Source of the DNA: CBIFWW01 sp966186435
GTDB lineage: Bacteria; Pseudomonadota; Gammaproteobacteria; Enterobacterales; Enterobacteriaceae
Direction: 5' to 3'
Length of the DNA stretch: 28,612 nucleotides
Assembly (NCBI GenBank): GCA_966186435.1
Contig: CBIFWW010000026.1
Coordinates: 1-28,612 of the forward strand
Shown: one piece after another, positions 7,502 to 16,608 of the stretch
How the letters are laid out: each line of letters begins with the position of its first letter
Position numbering within the stretch: position 1 is the first letter of the stretch
Program-made: the position numbers and the translations under genes
Notes under the pieces: model-generated
The model's input: only the letters and a program-made list of their open reading frames with translations
Told to the model about the DNA's origin: nothing
Databases searched by the model: none

Positions 7502-9295
7502 ATGACAACTTTGGCCCCACCCACCGCGATGCTCCCTCTCACACCGGAGCAACTGGCGCGCCTCCAGGCCGCCACCAGTGATTACTCACCCACCCAGCTT
7601 GCCTGGCTTTCTGGCTATTTCTGGGGGCTGATCAATCAGCCTGCGGGTAGCGTGGCAGCGCCTGCACCAGCGGCGGTGGCCGCCAGCGTTACGCTGCTCT
7701 CCGCCTCCCAGACCGGTAATGCCCGCCGGGTGGCGGAAGCCCTGCGTGACGATCTGTTAGCGGCAAAAATTAATGTCAATTTGGTGAATGCCGGGGATTA
7801 CAAATTCAAAACCATCGGCCAGGAAAAGTTGCTGGTGGTGGTCACATCGACACAAGGGGAAGGGGAGCCGCCGGAAGAAGCCGTGGCGCTGCACAAATTC
7901 CTGTTCTCCAAAAAAGCCCCGGCCATGAAGGATACGGCATTTGCGGTCTTCGGCCTCGGGGATACTTCCTACGAATTTTTCTGCCAATCTGGTAAGGATT
8001 TTGACAACCGCCTGGCGGAGCTGGGTGCCGAGCGCCTGCTGGATCGGGTGGATTCCGATGTTGAATTCCAGCCTGCGGCCCAGGCCTGGCGTGAGCGTAT
8101 CGTTGAGGTGTTAAAACAGCGTGCGCCCAAAGAAGAGGTGGCGGTGGCGGCCAGCGGTAGCGTGAATGAAATCTTCACCAGCCCGTACACTAAAGAAGCC
8201 CCGTTAACGGCAGCCCTTGCCGTAAACCAGAAGATCACCGGCCGCGATTCCGACAAAGACGTGCGCCATCTTGAAATTGACCTCGGGGATTCTGGCCTGC
8301 GTTACCAGCCCGGTGATGCGCTGGGGGTGTGGTATCAAAACGATCCGGCGCTGGTGCAGGAACTGGTGGAATTGCTATGGCTTACCGGGGATGAAATTGT
8401 CGATGTGGAAGGCAAAACCCAGCCGCTGCGCGAGGCCTTGCAGTGGCACTTTGAATTGACGGTTAATACCGCCAATATCGTCGAAAACTATGCCACCCTG
8501 ACCCGTAACGACGCCCTGCTGGATAAAGTGGGCGATAAAACCGCCCTGCAACAGTTTGCGGCCACCACGCCGATTGTCGACATGGTGCGTTATGCCCCGG
8601 CCCAGTTGGAGGCTCAGGCACTGGTTGGCCTGCTGCGTCCGTTGACCCCACGGCTTTATTCCATTGCCTCCTCCCAGGCGGAAACCGAAAGCGAAGTCCA
8701 CGTTACCTTAGGCGTGGTGCGCTATGACATCGAAGGCCGCGCCCGCAGCGGCGGTGCCTCCGGTTACCTGGCTGACCGAGTGGAAGAAGATGGCGAAATA
8801 CGGGTGTTTATCGAGCATAACGACAACTTCCGTTTGCCCGCCAACCCGGAAACCCCGGTGATAATGATTGGCCCGGGCACCGGTATCGCGCCGTTCCGTG
8901 CCTTTATGCAACAGCGTGATGCCGAAGGGGCCAGCGGTAAAAACTGGCTGTTCTTTGGCAACCCGCATTTTACCGAAGATTTTCTCTACCAGGTGGAGTG
9001 GCAACGTTACGTCAAAGACGGGCTGCTCAACCGCATCGACCTGGCCTGGTCACGGGATCAGGCCCATAAAATATACGTACAGGACAAACTGCGTGAGCAG
9101 GGAGCCGAAGTGTGGCGCTGGATTAATGACGGCGCCCACATTTATGTCTGCGGGGACGCTAATCGCATGGCGAAAGACGTTGAGCAGGCTTTGCTGGAAG
9201 TGATTGCCGAATATGGCGCAATGGACGCCGAAACGGCGGACGAATTTTTGAGTGAGCTGCGCATTGAGCGCCGATATCAGCGGGACGTCTATTAA
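7502..9295 (+). CDS. cysJ: sulfite reductase (NADPH) flavoprotein alpha subunit
   Basis: This 597-residue flavoprotein passes electrons from NADPH through FAD and FMN to the CysI hemoprotein, which reduces sulfite to sulfide. An N-terminal flavodoxin domain (about 62-205) contains the FMN loop SASQTGNARRVAEAL and TSTQGEGEPPEEAV. An FAD domain holds RLYSIASSQAE. The NADPH domain has GPGTGIAPFRAFMQQR and ends with the conserved ERRYQRDVY. It is two residues shorter than E. coli CysJ (599) by recall, mainly in the linker regions. It is the first gene of cysJIH, and its TAA overlaps the cysI ATG by one base. Confidence 0.97.
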   Translation: MTTLAPPTAMLPLTPEQLARLQAATSDYSPTQLAWLSGYFWGLINQPAGSVAAPAPAAVAASVTLLSASQTGNARRVAEALRDDLLAAKINVNLVNAGDYKFKTIGQEKLLVVVTSTQGEGEPPEEAVALHKFLFSKKAPAMKDTAFAVFGLGDTSYEFFCQSGKDFDNRLAELGAERLLDRVDSDVEFQPAAQAWRERIVEVLKQRAPKEEVAVAASGSVNEIFTSPYTKEAPLTAALAVNQKITGRDSDKDVRHLEIDLGDSGLRYQPGDALGVWYQNDPALVQELVELLWLTGDEIVDVEGKTQPLREALQWHFELTVNTANIVENYATLTRNDALLDKVGDKTALQQFAATTPIVDMVRYAPAQLEAQALVGLLRPLTPRLYSIASSQAETESEVHVTLGVVRYDIEGRARSGGASGYLADRVEEDGEIRVFIEHNDNFRLPANPETPVIMIGPGTGIAPFRAFMQQRDAEGASGKNWLFFGNPHFTEDFLYQVEWQRYVKDGLLNRIDLAWSRDQAHKIYVQDKLREQGAEVWRWINDGAHIYVCGDANRMAKDVEQALLEVIAEYGAMDAETADEFLSELRIERRYQRDVY

Positions 9296-11007
9296 TGAGT
9301 GAAAAACACCCTGGGCCACTGGTGGTCGAAGGCAAATTGGCCGATGCCGAACGCTTAAAGCAGCAGAGCAATTACCTGCGGGGCACTATCGCGGAAGACC
9401 TAAACGACGGTCTGACCGGTGGCTTCAACGGCGATAACTTCTTACTGATCCGCTTCCACGGTATGTATCAGCAGGATGACCGAGACATCCGCGCCGAGCG
9501 CGTGGCCCAGAAGCTGGAGCCACGCCATGCCATGATGCTGCGTTGCCGCTTGCCCGGCGGGGTAATCACCACCCGGCAATGGCAGGCCATTGATAAATTT
9601 GCCGCTGATAACACTATTTACGGCAGTATCCGGCTGACCAACCGCCAGACCTTCCAGTTCCACGGCATTTTGAAGAATAACGTTAAACCGGCCCACCAGA
9701 TGCTGGCCGAAGTCGGTCTGGATGCGCTGGCAACCGCCAATGACGTGAACCGCAACGTGCTCTGTACCTCCAACCCGGTGGAGTCTCAGCTCCATGTTGA
9801 GGCTTATGAGTGGGCGAAGAAATTGTCTGAACACCTGCTGCCGCGCACCCGTGCCTATGCAGAGATCTGGCTGGATCAGAAAAAAGTCGCTACCACCGAT
9901 GAAGAGCCGATCCTGGGATCGACCTACCTGCCGCGTAAATTCAAAACCACCGTGGTGATCCCGCCGCAGAATGATGTGGATCTCCATGCCAACGACATGA
10001 ACTTTGTGGCGGTAGCGGAAAATGGCCGCCTGGTGGGGTTCAACCTGCTGGTGGGCGGCGGTTTATCCATCGACCACGGTAATAAGAACACCTACGCCCG
10101 CACGGCCAGCGAATTTGGCTTTATCCCGCTGGAGCACACCCTGGCGGTGGCGGAAGCGGTGGTCACTACCCAGCGTGACTGGGGCAACCGTACTGACCGT
10201 AAAAATGCCAAAACCAAATACACCCTTGAGCGTGTGGGGGTGGAGGTATTTAAGGCTGAGGTTGAGCGCCGGGCTGGTATCACCTTTGCCCCGGTTCGCC
10301 CTTATGAGTTTACCGGCCGTGGCGACCGTATTGGCTGGGTGAAAGGGGTGGATGACCAATGGCACCTGACCCTGTTTATTGAAAATGGCCGTATCCTGGA
10401 TTACCCGGGCCGCCCATTGAAAACTGGCCTGCTGGAAATCGCAAAAATTCACCAGGGGGATTTCCGCCTGACAGCGAACCAGAACCTGATTGTCGCCGGG
10501 GTACCGGAGGGCGAGAAAGGACGTATCGAAGCCCTGGCTCGGGATCATGGCCTGATGGCCGCCGCCAAGCCCCAGCGTGAAAACTCCATGGCCTGTGTCT
10601 CCTTCCCAACCTGCCCACTGGCGATGGCCGAAGCCGAACGCTTCCTGCCGGGCTTTGTGGACCAGGTAGAAAACGTCATGGAAAAACACGGCGTGGGTGA
10701 GGAACACATTGTGCTGCGGGTCACCGGCTGCCCGAACGGTTGCGGCCGGGCGCTGCTGGCGGAAGTGGGGCTGGTGGGTAAAGCCCCGGGCCGCTACAAC
10801 CTGCACCTGGGCGGTAACCGCAGCGGTACACGCATTCCGCGCATGTTCCGCGAAAACATTACCGAAGGCGAAATTGTGTCTACGCTGGATGAATTGGTTG
10901 GGCGCTGGTCACTGGAGCGTGAAGCTGAAGAAGGCTTTGGTGACTTCATCGTGCGTACCGGGATTGTCCGGCCGGTACTCGATCCGGCCCGGGATTTTTG
11001 GGAATAA
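9295..11007 (+). CDS. cysI: sulfite reductase (NADPH) hemoprotein beta subunit
   Basis: This 570-residue hemoprotein carries siroheme and a [4Fe-4S] cluster and performs the six-electron reduction of sulfite to sulfide in the cytoplasm. The four cluster cysteines are C434, C440, C479 and C483, in CVSFPTC and TGCPNGCGR, at the same positions as in E. coli CysI. C483 is the cysteine bridging to siroheme in the known structure. Two nitrite/sulfite reductase ferredoxin-like half domains are recognisable (for example YGSIRLTNRQTFQFHGI). The start at 9295 overlaps the cysJ stop (TAATG), which indicates coupled synthesis of the two subunits. All key residues are intact. Confidence 0.98.
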   Translation: MSEKHPGPLVVEGKLADAERLKQQSNYLRGTIAEDLNDGLTGGFNGDNFLLIRFHGMYQQDDRDIRAERVAQKLEPRHAMMLRCRLPGGVITTRQWQAIDKFAADNTIYGSIRLTNRQTFQFHGILKNNVKPAHQMLAEVGLDALATANDVNRNVLCTSNPVESQLHVEAYEWAKKLSEHLLPRTRAYAEIWLDQKKVATTDEEPILGSTYLPRKFKTTVVIPPQNDVDLHANDMNFVAVAENGRLVGFNLLVGGGLSIDHGNKNTYARTASEFGFIPLEHTLAVAEAVVTTQRDWGNRTDRKNAKTKYTLERVGVEVFKAEVERRAGITFAPVRPYEFTGRGDRIGWVKGVDDQWHLTLFIENGRILDYPGRPLKTGLLEIAKIHQGDFRLTANQNLIVAGVPEGEKGRIEALARDHGLMAAAKPQRENSMACVSFPTCPLAMAEAERFLPGFVDQVENVMEKHGVGEEHIVLRVTGCPNGCGRALLAEVGLVGKAPGRYNLHLGGNRSGTRIPRMFRENITEGEIVSTLDELVGRWSLEREAEEGFGDFIVRTGIVRPVLDPARDFWE

Positions 11008-11018
11008 CCGAGGTAACC

Positions 11019-11753
11019 ATGAGCGAACTGAATCTACAGGCGCTAAACGCGCTGCCAAAAGTGGACCGCGTGCTGGCGCTGGCCGATACCAACAACCGCC
11101 TCGAAGCCATGAGTGCCGAGGAGCGGGTAGACTGGGCGCTGAAACAGCTGCCCGGTGAAGTGGTACTTTCCTCAAGTTTTGGTATTCAGGCCGCCGTCAG
11201 TTTGCACCTGGTAAATACGGTTCGCCCCGGTATTCCGGTGATCCTCACCGACACCGGTTACCTGTTCCCGGAAACCTACCGCTTTATTGATGAGTTAACA
11301 GAAAAGCTCAACCTGAACCTGCAAGTTTACCGGGCCAAAGAAAGCCCGGCCTGGCAGGAAGCCTGCTATGGCAAGCTGTGGGAGCAAGGGGTTGAGGGGA
11401 TCGAGAAGTACAACGAGATCAATAAAGTGGAGCCAATGAACCGGGCGTTGGCAGACCTTAGCGCCCAGACTTGGTTTGCCGGCCTGCGCCGCGAGCAGTC
11501 CGGTAGCCGGTCGGAATTACCGGTGCTGGCTATCCAGCGCGGGGTGTTTAAAGTCCTGCCGATTATCGACTGGGACAACCGCACCGTGTATCAGTACCTA
11601 CAAAAACACGGGTTGAAGTACCACCCGCTGTGGGATGAAGGCTATCTGTCGGTGGGGGATACCCATACCACCCGTAAATGGGAGCCAGGCATGGCGGAGG
11701 AAGAAACCCGCTTCTTTGGTTTGAAGCGCGAGTGCGGCTTACACGAAGGCTAA
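11019..11753 (+). CDS. cysH: phosphoadenylyl-sulfate (PAPS) reductase
   Basis: This 244-residue enzyme reduces PAPS to sulfite with electrons from thioredoxin or glutaredoxin. Visible motifs are the adenylyl-sulfate-binding LSSSFGIQAAVSLHL, LTDTGYLFPETYRF, GLRREQSGSR and the C-terminal RECGLHEG with catalytic C239. It lacks the extra cysteine pairs of the APS-reductase type, so it is the PAPS form that fits the CysC kinase in this window. I chose the ATG at 11019 because GAGG precedes it and the length equals E. coli CysH; an in-frame start at 10998 lies inside cysI. Last gene of cysJIH, 11 bp after cysI. Confidence 0.97.
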   Translation: MSELNLQALNALPKVDRVLALADTNNRLEAMSAEERVDWALKQLPGEVVLSSSFGIQAAVSLHLVNTVRPGIPVILTDTGYLFPETYRFIDELTEKLNLNLQVYRAKESPAWQEACYGKLWEQGVEGIEKYNEINKVEPMNRALADLSAQTWFAGLRREQSGSRSELPVLAIQRGVFKVLPIIDWDNRTVYQYLQKHGLKYHPLWDEGYLSVGDTHTTRKWEPGMAEEETRFFGLKRECGLHEG

Positions 11754-11758
11754 TTCAC

Positions 11759-11781
11759 AGCCGGGGATAACCTCCCCGGCT
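11759..11781. terminator. hairpin between convergent cysH and iap
   Basis: AGCCGGGG (11759-11766) and CCCCGGCT (11774-11781) form a perfect 8-bp GC-rich stem with a 7-nt loop, filling most of the 33-bp gap between the two stops. Neither side has a strong T-run, so it may be a weak bidirectional terminator or an mRNA 3'-end stabiliser. Confidence 0.5.
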
Positions 11782-11786
11782 ACTCG

Positions 11787-12839
11787 CTATTTGGCGGATT
11801 TACCCTGGGCTTGCGCCAGCTCCTGCACCAGCGGCAACACCACCTTCACCACATCCCGGCTGCGCCGCTCAATGCGGCCCGGCAGATGCTTATCCAGATA
11901 TTGTTGATTATCCAGATGGACATTATGCCAACTCACCCCGTCCGGGAAAGCGGCGCTTTCGGCCCGCTGCTGATAGCCATCTTTGTTCCCCAAAGACCAG
12001 TTAGTAGCTTCCACCGAGAGTATCGGGATACCGGCTTTATCAAAGGGAACGCTATCACCACAGCAGCCGGTGCCTTTGGGGTAATTAGCGTTGAGGCCTG
12101 GATTGATGGCTGCCGCAACGCCTTTTTGACGAGCGAGATCGAGCGCCCGATCGCGGGTTATTTTGCGGATGTCAGCCGGGGTATTTACCCCACTGTTAAA
12201 ATACAGCTTATCGCCAACAATCAGGTTATCCAGATTGATCACCAGCAGGGTGTTTTTACGTTCTTCAGCACTCATCCGGCTGAGGATATTGCGCGCGCCT
12301 TGCTTATCCTGCTCCTCGGCGCTGGTGGCGATAAAACGGATGCCATAACGGGTAGGCTGTTGCTTCAAGCGCTGAGCCAGCTCCAGTAAAACGCCGACCC
12401 CGGCGGCATTATCATCCACCCCCTGTAAGGTCAATCCACCAAGGTTGTTATCATTGTCTTTATCGCTGGTGGGGGCGTAGGTATCCAGATGGGCCATGAT
12501 GATAATTTGCTGAGGCTCGCTACCGGGATGGGCTGCAATCACCGTATTGCCAACGAAGTTATGCCAGTTCTTATGGCCGCTTTGGCTGGTGTAAATATAG
12601 CGGCCATTAAAGGTTCGGATATCGCTTTGATAACCGGCGGCGGCAAACTGCTGGCGCACATAATCCGCAGAAAGCATCTCACCGGGGCTACCGGCCATAC
12701 GGCCAGGGAAGTAAGTCGCGATGTGGCGGGTTTGATGATTGGCGATCTCGCCGAGGGTAGCGGTTTTAGCTAGTACCGGGGTACTGCAACTTACGCTCAA
12801 GGCCAGTAACACCACCAGCCGGCGTAATGGGCAACGCAT
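11787..12839 (-). CDS. iap: exported M28-family aminopeptidase (alkaline phosphatase isozyme conversion protein)
   Basis: This 350-residue secreted metallopeptidase has a Sec signal peptide (MRCPLRRLVVLLALSVSC up to about VLA-KT, residue 25) and an M28 domain. Candidate zinc ligands lie in MAHLDTYAP, GVDDNAAG, SAEEQ and INLDN, plus a late histidine in SWHNVHLD. In E. coli, Iap removes the N-terminal arginine of periplasmic alkaline phosphatase. I chose the ATG at 12839 because AAGGA lies 7 nt upstream; a TTG at 12845 is too close to that box. It sits alone between cysH and cysD. In E. coli K-12 the type I-E CRISPR-cas genes separate cysH and iap; here they are adjacent. Confidence 0.93.
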   Translation of the reverse strand: MRCPLRRLVVLLALSVSCSTPVLAKTATLGEIANHQTRHIATYFPGRMAGSPGEMLSADYVRQQFAAAGYQSDIRTFNGRYIYTSQSGHKNWHNFVGNTVIAAHPGSEPQQIIIMAHLDTYAPTSDKDNDNNLGGLTLQGVDDNAAGVGVLLELAQRLKQQPTRYGIRFIATSAEEQDKQGARNILSRMSAEERKNTLLVINLDNLIVGDKLYFNSGVNTPADIRKITRDRALDLARQKGVAAAINPGLNANYPKGTGCCGDSVPFDKAGIPILSVEATNWSLGNKDGYQQRAESAAFPDGVSWHNVHLDNQQYLDKHLPGRIERRSRDVVKVVLPLVQELAQAQGKSAK

Positions 12840-13104
12840 AGTCAATCCTTAGAGTACGGAGGGAAATTTTTAAGCGGGAACAGTATGAAACCGCAAAATT
12901 CATCGGGCAATTCCTGTTGTCCTAAACGCCAGAAATAACGGGTTTTCAGCACAATTTGGTATGTAGTTTGCCAGATTGTTATTACTTTGTGGAACTAGTC
13001 ATTCCAATTCGGCATTTCAACTGCAACAATCGCGCGCCTTATAGTCCCCTTATTCGTTTCAACTGCTTGCCAGGCCCACTGCGCCGGGCATTTAAGGAAA
13101 GGCT
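12840..13104 (+). promoter_or_regulatory. iap / cysD divergent regulatory region
   Basis: These 265 gene-free bases lie between divergent iap and cysD. A likely cysD -10 element is TATAGT (13040-13045) with TTCAAC about 18 bp upstream. Further upstream is a TGGAA (12990-12994) / TTCCA (13002-13006) inverted repeat in AT-rich sequence. CysB activation of cysDNC is established in E. coli; assigning it to these sequences is inference. A good ribosome site (AAGGAAAGG) precedes cysD. No CRISPR repeat or leader is seen here. Confidence 0.4.
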
Positions 13105-14013
13105 ATGGACCAAAAACGACTCACCCACCTGCGACAGCTGGAGGCGGAAAGCATCCACATCATTCGCGAAGTGGCGGCAGAATTCGCCAACCCGGTCATG
13201 ATGTACTCCATCGGGAAAGACTCGTCGGTGATGCTGCACCTGGCCCGTAAGGCGTTTTATCCCGGTACACTGCCTTTCCCGCTGCTGCACGTGGACACCG
13301 GCTGGAAGTTCCGCGAGATGTACGACTTCCGTGACCGTACCGCCAAAGAATATGGCATCGAGCTGCTGGTTCACCGCAACCCGGAAGGGGTAGCGATGGG
13401 TATCAACCCCTTTGTTCACGGCAGTGCCAAGCACACCGATATCATGAAGACCGAAGGGCTGAAGCAAGCCTTAAACAAATATGGTTTTGATGCGGCCTTC
13501 GGCGGCGCGCGCCGCGACGAAGAAAAATCCCGTGCCAAAGAGCGTATCTATTCCTTCCGCGACCGCTTCCACCGCTGGGACCCAAAAAACCAGCGCCCGG
13601 AGCTGTGGCATAACTACAACGGCCAGGTGAACAAAGGGGAGAGCATCCGCGTATTCCCACTCTCGAACTGGACTGAGCTGGATATCTGGCAGTACATCTT
13701 CCTCGAAAAAATCGACATCGTGCCGCTGTATCTGGCCGCCGAGCGCCCGGTACTGGAGCGTGACGGCATGCTGATGATGATTGATGACGATCGCATTGAT
13801 CTCCAGCCCGGTGAAGTGATCGAAAAACGCAGGGTGCGCTTCCGTACCCTGGGCTGCTGGCCGCTTACCGGGGCGGTGGAATCAGACGCTCAAACTTTGC
13901 CGGAGATTATTGAAGAGATGCTGGTGTCCACCACCAGTGAACGCCAGGGGCGGATGATTGACCGCGATCAGGCTGGCTCCATGGAGCTAAAAAAACGCCA
14001 GGGTTATTTCTGA
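13105..14013 (+). CDS. cysD: sulfate adenylyltransferase subunit 2
   Basis: This 302-residue subunit, with CysN, makes adenylyl sulfate (APS) from sulfate and ATP. It belongs to the PP-loop ATP pyrophosphatase family: the ATP-binding loop is YSIGKDSSVMLHLARKAF (about residues 34-51), and downstream are HVDTGWKFREMYDFRD and FGGARRDEEKSRAKER. Length and sequence match E. coli CysD. It leads cysDNC, 9 bp before cysN, with a strong ribosome site. All recognised active-site motifs are intact. Confidence 0.98.
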   Translation: MDQKRLTHLRQLEAESIHIIREVAAEFANPVMMYSIGKDSSVMLHLARKAFYPGTLPFPLLHVDTGWKFREMYDFRDRTAKEYGIELLVHRNPEGVAMGINPFVHGSAKHTDIMKTEGLKQALNKYGFDAAFGGARRDEEKSRAKERIYSFRDRFHRWDPKNQRPELWHNYNGQVNKGESIRVFPLSNWTELDIWQYIFLEKIDIVPLYLAAERPVLERDGMLMMIDDDRIDLQPGEVIEKRRVRFRTLGCWPLTGAVESDAQTLPEIIEEMLVSTTSERQGRMIDRDQAGSMELKKRQGYF

Positions 14014-14022
14014 GGAGCCGTC

Positions 14023-15450
14023 ATGAACAACATCATCGCACAACAAATTGCCGAGCAGGGCGGCGTCGAATCCTACTTGCATGCCCAGCAACACAAAAGC
14101 CTGCTGCGTTTCCTGACCTGTGGGAGCGTGGATGACGGTAAAAGCACCCTGATTGGCCGCCTGCTCCACGACACCCGTCAGATATATGAAGACCAGCTCT
14201 CCACCCTGCACAACGACAGTAAGCGCCACGGCACCCAGGGTGAAAAACTGGATCTGGCCCTGCTGGTGGACGGCCTACAGGCCGAGCGGGAACAGGGCAT
14301 CACCATCGACGTGGCTTACCGCTATTTCTCCACGGAAAAGCGTAAATTTATTATCGCCGACACCCCCGGGCATGAGCAGTACACCCGTAACATGGCGACC
14401 GGGGCCTCCACCTGCGACCTGGCGATCCTGCTGATGGATGCCCGCAAAGGAATGCTGGATCAAACCCGCCGCCACAGCTTTATCTCCACCCTGCTGGGGA
14501 TCCGCCATCTGGTAGTGGCTATCAATAAAATGGACCTGGTGAACTTTAGCCAGGATACCTTTGAGCAATTCAAACAAGATTACCTGACCTTTGCCGAGCA
14601 GCTGCCGGGTGAGCTGGATATCCGCTTTGTGCCGCTCTCTGCCCTCGAAGGGGATAACGTCGCCACCCAGAGCCGCAACATGCCCTGGTACAGCGGCCCA
14701 ACCTTGTTAGAAATTCTGGAAACGGTCGAGATTAACCAGACCATCACCCAACAGCCGTTCCGCTTCCCGGTGCAGTACGTTAACCGTCCTAACCTGGATT
14801 TCCGTGGCTATGCCGGGACGCTCTCCTCCGGCACCCTGCAACCGGGCCAGCGGGTCAAGGCGCTGCCCTCTGGCGTGGAATCTACCGTTGCACGCATTGT
14901 CACCTTTGACGGTGACTTGCAACTGGCCCAGGCCGGGGAAGCCATCACCCTTGTGTTGAGTGATGAAATTGACATCAGCCGGGGTGACCTGTTGGTGGCT
15001 GCCGATGACGATGTGGCTTCCAGCCGCCGCGCCAGCCTGAATGTGGTGTGGATGGCCGAACAGCCGCTGGCACCGGGCACCAGCTACGACGTTAAAGTGG
15101 CCGGGAAGAAAACCCGCGCCCGTGTCGATAGCGTGGTGTATCAAGTGGATGTGAATAGCCTTGAGAAGCGCCAGGTGGAATCCCTGCCGCTCAACGGCAT
15201 TGGCCTGGTGGAGCTGACCTTCGATGAACCCCTCAACCTGGATAACTACCAGCAAAACCCGGTAACCGGTGGGCTGATCTTTATCGACCGCCTGACCAAC
15301 GTCACCGTGGGGGCCGGGATGGTTCACGAAGTGCTGGCCGACCAGCCACAAACCCAAAGCCAGTACAGCGCCTTTGAACTGGAGCTGAATGCCCTGGTGC
15401 GCCGCCACTTCCCACATTGGGAAGCCCGCGATTTATTGAGGGGGCGCTAA
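14023..15450 (+). CDS. cysN: sulfate adenylyltransferase subunit 1 (GTPase)
   Basis: This 475-residue GTPase subunit drives APS formation by coupling it to GTP hydrolysis. It is an EF-Tu-like translation-factor-type G domain: G1 GSVDDGKST at 34-42, G2 threonine in EQGITIDVAYRYF, G3 DTPGH at 113-117, G4 NKMD at 168-171. Two beta-barrel domains follow. It is a stand-alone CysN and not a CysN-CysC fusion, since cysC follows as its own gene with a TAATG overlap. GAGGAG precedes the ATG. Confidence 0.98.
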   Translation: MNNIIAQQIAEQGGVESYLHAQQHKSLLRFLTCGSVDDGKSTLIGRLLHDTRQIYEDQLSTLHNDSKRHGTQGEKLDLALLVDGLQAEREQGITIDVAYRYFSTEKRKFIIADTPGHEQYTRNMATGASTCDLAILLMDARKGMLDQTRRHSFISTLLGIRHLVVAINKMDLVNFSQDTFEQFKQDYLTFAEQLPGELDIRFVPLSALEGDNVATQSRNMPWYSGPTLLEILETVEINQTITQQPFRFPVQYVNRPNLDFRGYAGTLSSGTLQPGQRVKALPSGVESTVARIVTFDGDLQLAQAGEAITLVLSDEIDISRGDLLVAADDDVASSRRASLNVVWMAEQPLAPGTSYDVKVAGKKTRARVDSVVYQVDVNSLEKRQVESLPLNGIGLVELTFDEPLNLDNYQQNPVTGGLIFIDRLTNVTVGAGMVHEVLADQPQTQSQYSAFELELNALVRRHFPHWEARDLLRGR

Positions 15451-16055
15451 TGTCCTCCGCTGATGAAAATGTGGTGTGGCATGACCATGCAGTCACCGCC
15501 GCAGGCCGTGAGAAGTTGCACGGCCACCGTGGGGTGGTGCTGTGGTTTACCGGGCTATCTGGATCCGGCAAATCCACTGTGGCCGGCGCGCTGGAAAGCG
15601 CCCTGCATCAGCAGGGGGTAAGTACCTACTTACTCGATGGTGACAACGTTCGCCACGGCCTGTGCAGCGACCTGGGCTTTAGCGACGATGACCGCCGGGA
15701 GAATATTCGCCGGGTGGGGGAAGTGGCGAAGCTGATGGTGGATGCCGGGCTGGTGGTGCTGAGTGCGTTTATCTCCCCCCATCGGGCGGAGCGGGCATTG
15801 GTGCGCGAACAACTCGGGGAAGGGCGCTTTATCGAAGTGTTTGTAGATACCCCGCTGGCGGAATGTGAACGCCGCGATCCTAAAGGGCTATATAAGAAAG
15901 CCCGGGCCGGAGAACTGAAAAACTTCACCGGTATTGATGCTGTTTATCAGCCTCCACAAACCCCGGAAATTCATCTGGATGGTCAACAATTGGTAACACA
16001 TTTGGTGGCTCAATTATTAGACCTGCTGCGTAGGGACGATATTATCAAATCCTGA
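15450..16055 (+). CDS. cysC: adenylyl-sulfate kinase
   Basis: This 201-residue kinase phosphorylates APS at the 3' position to give PAPS, the substrate of CysH. The P-loop GLSGSGKS is at residues 35-42. Further motifs are LLDGDNVRHGLCSDLGFSDD, SAFISPHRAER containing the phosphoserine-type serine, and DPKGLYKKARAGELKNFTGI. I chose the ATG at 15450, which overlaps the cysN stop, because it gives the same length as E. coli CysC; an upstream in-frame ATG at 15417 lies inside cysN and adds unconserved residues. It completes cysDNC, 49 bp before ygbE. Confidence 0.97.
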   Translation: MSSADENVVWHDHAVTAAGREKLHGHRGVVLWFTGLSGSGKSTVAGALESALHQQGVSTYLLDGDNVRHGLCSDLGFSDDDRRENIRRVGEVAKLMVDAGLVVLSAFISPHRAERALVREQLGEGRFIEVFVDTPLAECERRDPKGLYKKARAGELKNFTGIDAVYQPPQTPEIHLDGQQLVTHLVAQLLDLLRRDDIIKS

Positions 16056-16104
16056 ACCCGCGCCGGGCCATTTCCCGCCTGGTGCATCCAGTCACAGGAT
16101 AAGA

Positions 16105-16437
16105 ATGCGCAACAGTACCAACGCCATGATGACCCCGGCAGACCGCTCCGCCGATAATGCCGATAATGAAGAAACCACCTGGTCGCTACCCGGTGGCATC
16201 ATTGGCTTTGTCTCCTGGCTACTGGCACTCTTTATCCCTTTCTACCTCTACGGTTCTAACACCCTTTTTCTGTTTTTATATACTTGGCCCTTCTTCCTGG
16301 CGCTGGCACCCATTGCCGTGGTGGTGGGGATTGCTATTTACTCATTAGTAGGCGGGCGGCTGATAATGAGCTGCTGCGCCACATTAATGACGGTGGTGGC
16401 GATGCTTGGTTTATTATTTATGTGGCTTATGGGCTGA
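16105..16437 (+). CDS. ygbE: small inner-membrane protein YgbE (DUF3561)
   Basis: A 110-residue protein of unknown function related to E. coli YgbE. The N-terminal 25 residues are polar (ending EETTWSLPGG). Three hydrophobic segments follow: about 31-50, 52-78 (FLFLYTWPFFLALAPIAVVV) and 88-109. It is predicted to be an inner-membrane protein with three transmembrane helices. Its constant position after cysDNC in enterobacteria hints at co-transcription, but no link to sulfur metabolism is visible in the sequence. The start has a modest AGGAT ribosome site. Confidence 0.88.
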   Translation: MRNSTNAMMTPADRSADNADNEETTWSLPGGIIGFVSWLLALFIPFYLYGSNTLFLFLYTWPFFLALAPIAVVVGIAIYSLVGGRLIMSCCATLMTVVAMLGLLFMWLMG

Positions 16438-16608
16438 TGTGAACACATAATTCAAAGCGTAAGGGACTGTTTGCCAAAGTGCGCAGCGCCCTGAACGCGC
16501 ATATTCCCCTATTCTGTGGTACATTCTGCGCCACTCGCTAATTAAGCGTAAAATTCCGGCCAACCGGGGGGATGTTGCAAGTGGGTAGTACCGTTTTCGG
16601 GGGTGTTA
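16438..16608 (+). promoter_or_regulatory. intergenic region upstream of ftsB
   Basis: These 171 gene-free bases lie between ygbE and ftsB. This is the only sizeable gap before the tightly packed ftsB-pcm cluster, so it probably holds the main promoter of that cluster. I could not find a convincing -35/-10 pair. GGGGG lies 4 nt upstream of the ftsB ATG and acts as the ribosome site. No RNA gene or repeat was recognised. Confidence 0.3.

Noticed and set aside
10063..10806. Long open frame (247 codons) antisense to cysI
   Set aside because: It mirrors the codon pattern of cysI in GC-rich DNA, has no recognisable domain and no ribosome site; cysI is intact there.
12840..13104. Possible CRISPR leader or array near iap
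   Set aside because: No direct repeats of 28-29 bp are present; the region fits a cysD promoter region.
14707..15417. Long open frame (236 codons) antisense to cysN
   Set aside because: Shadow of the strongly coding cysN strand; no protein family recognised.
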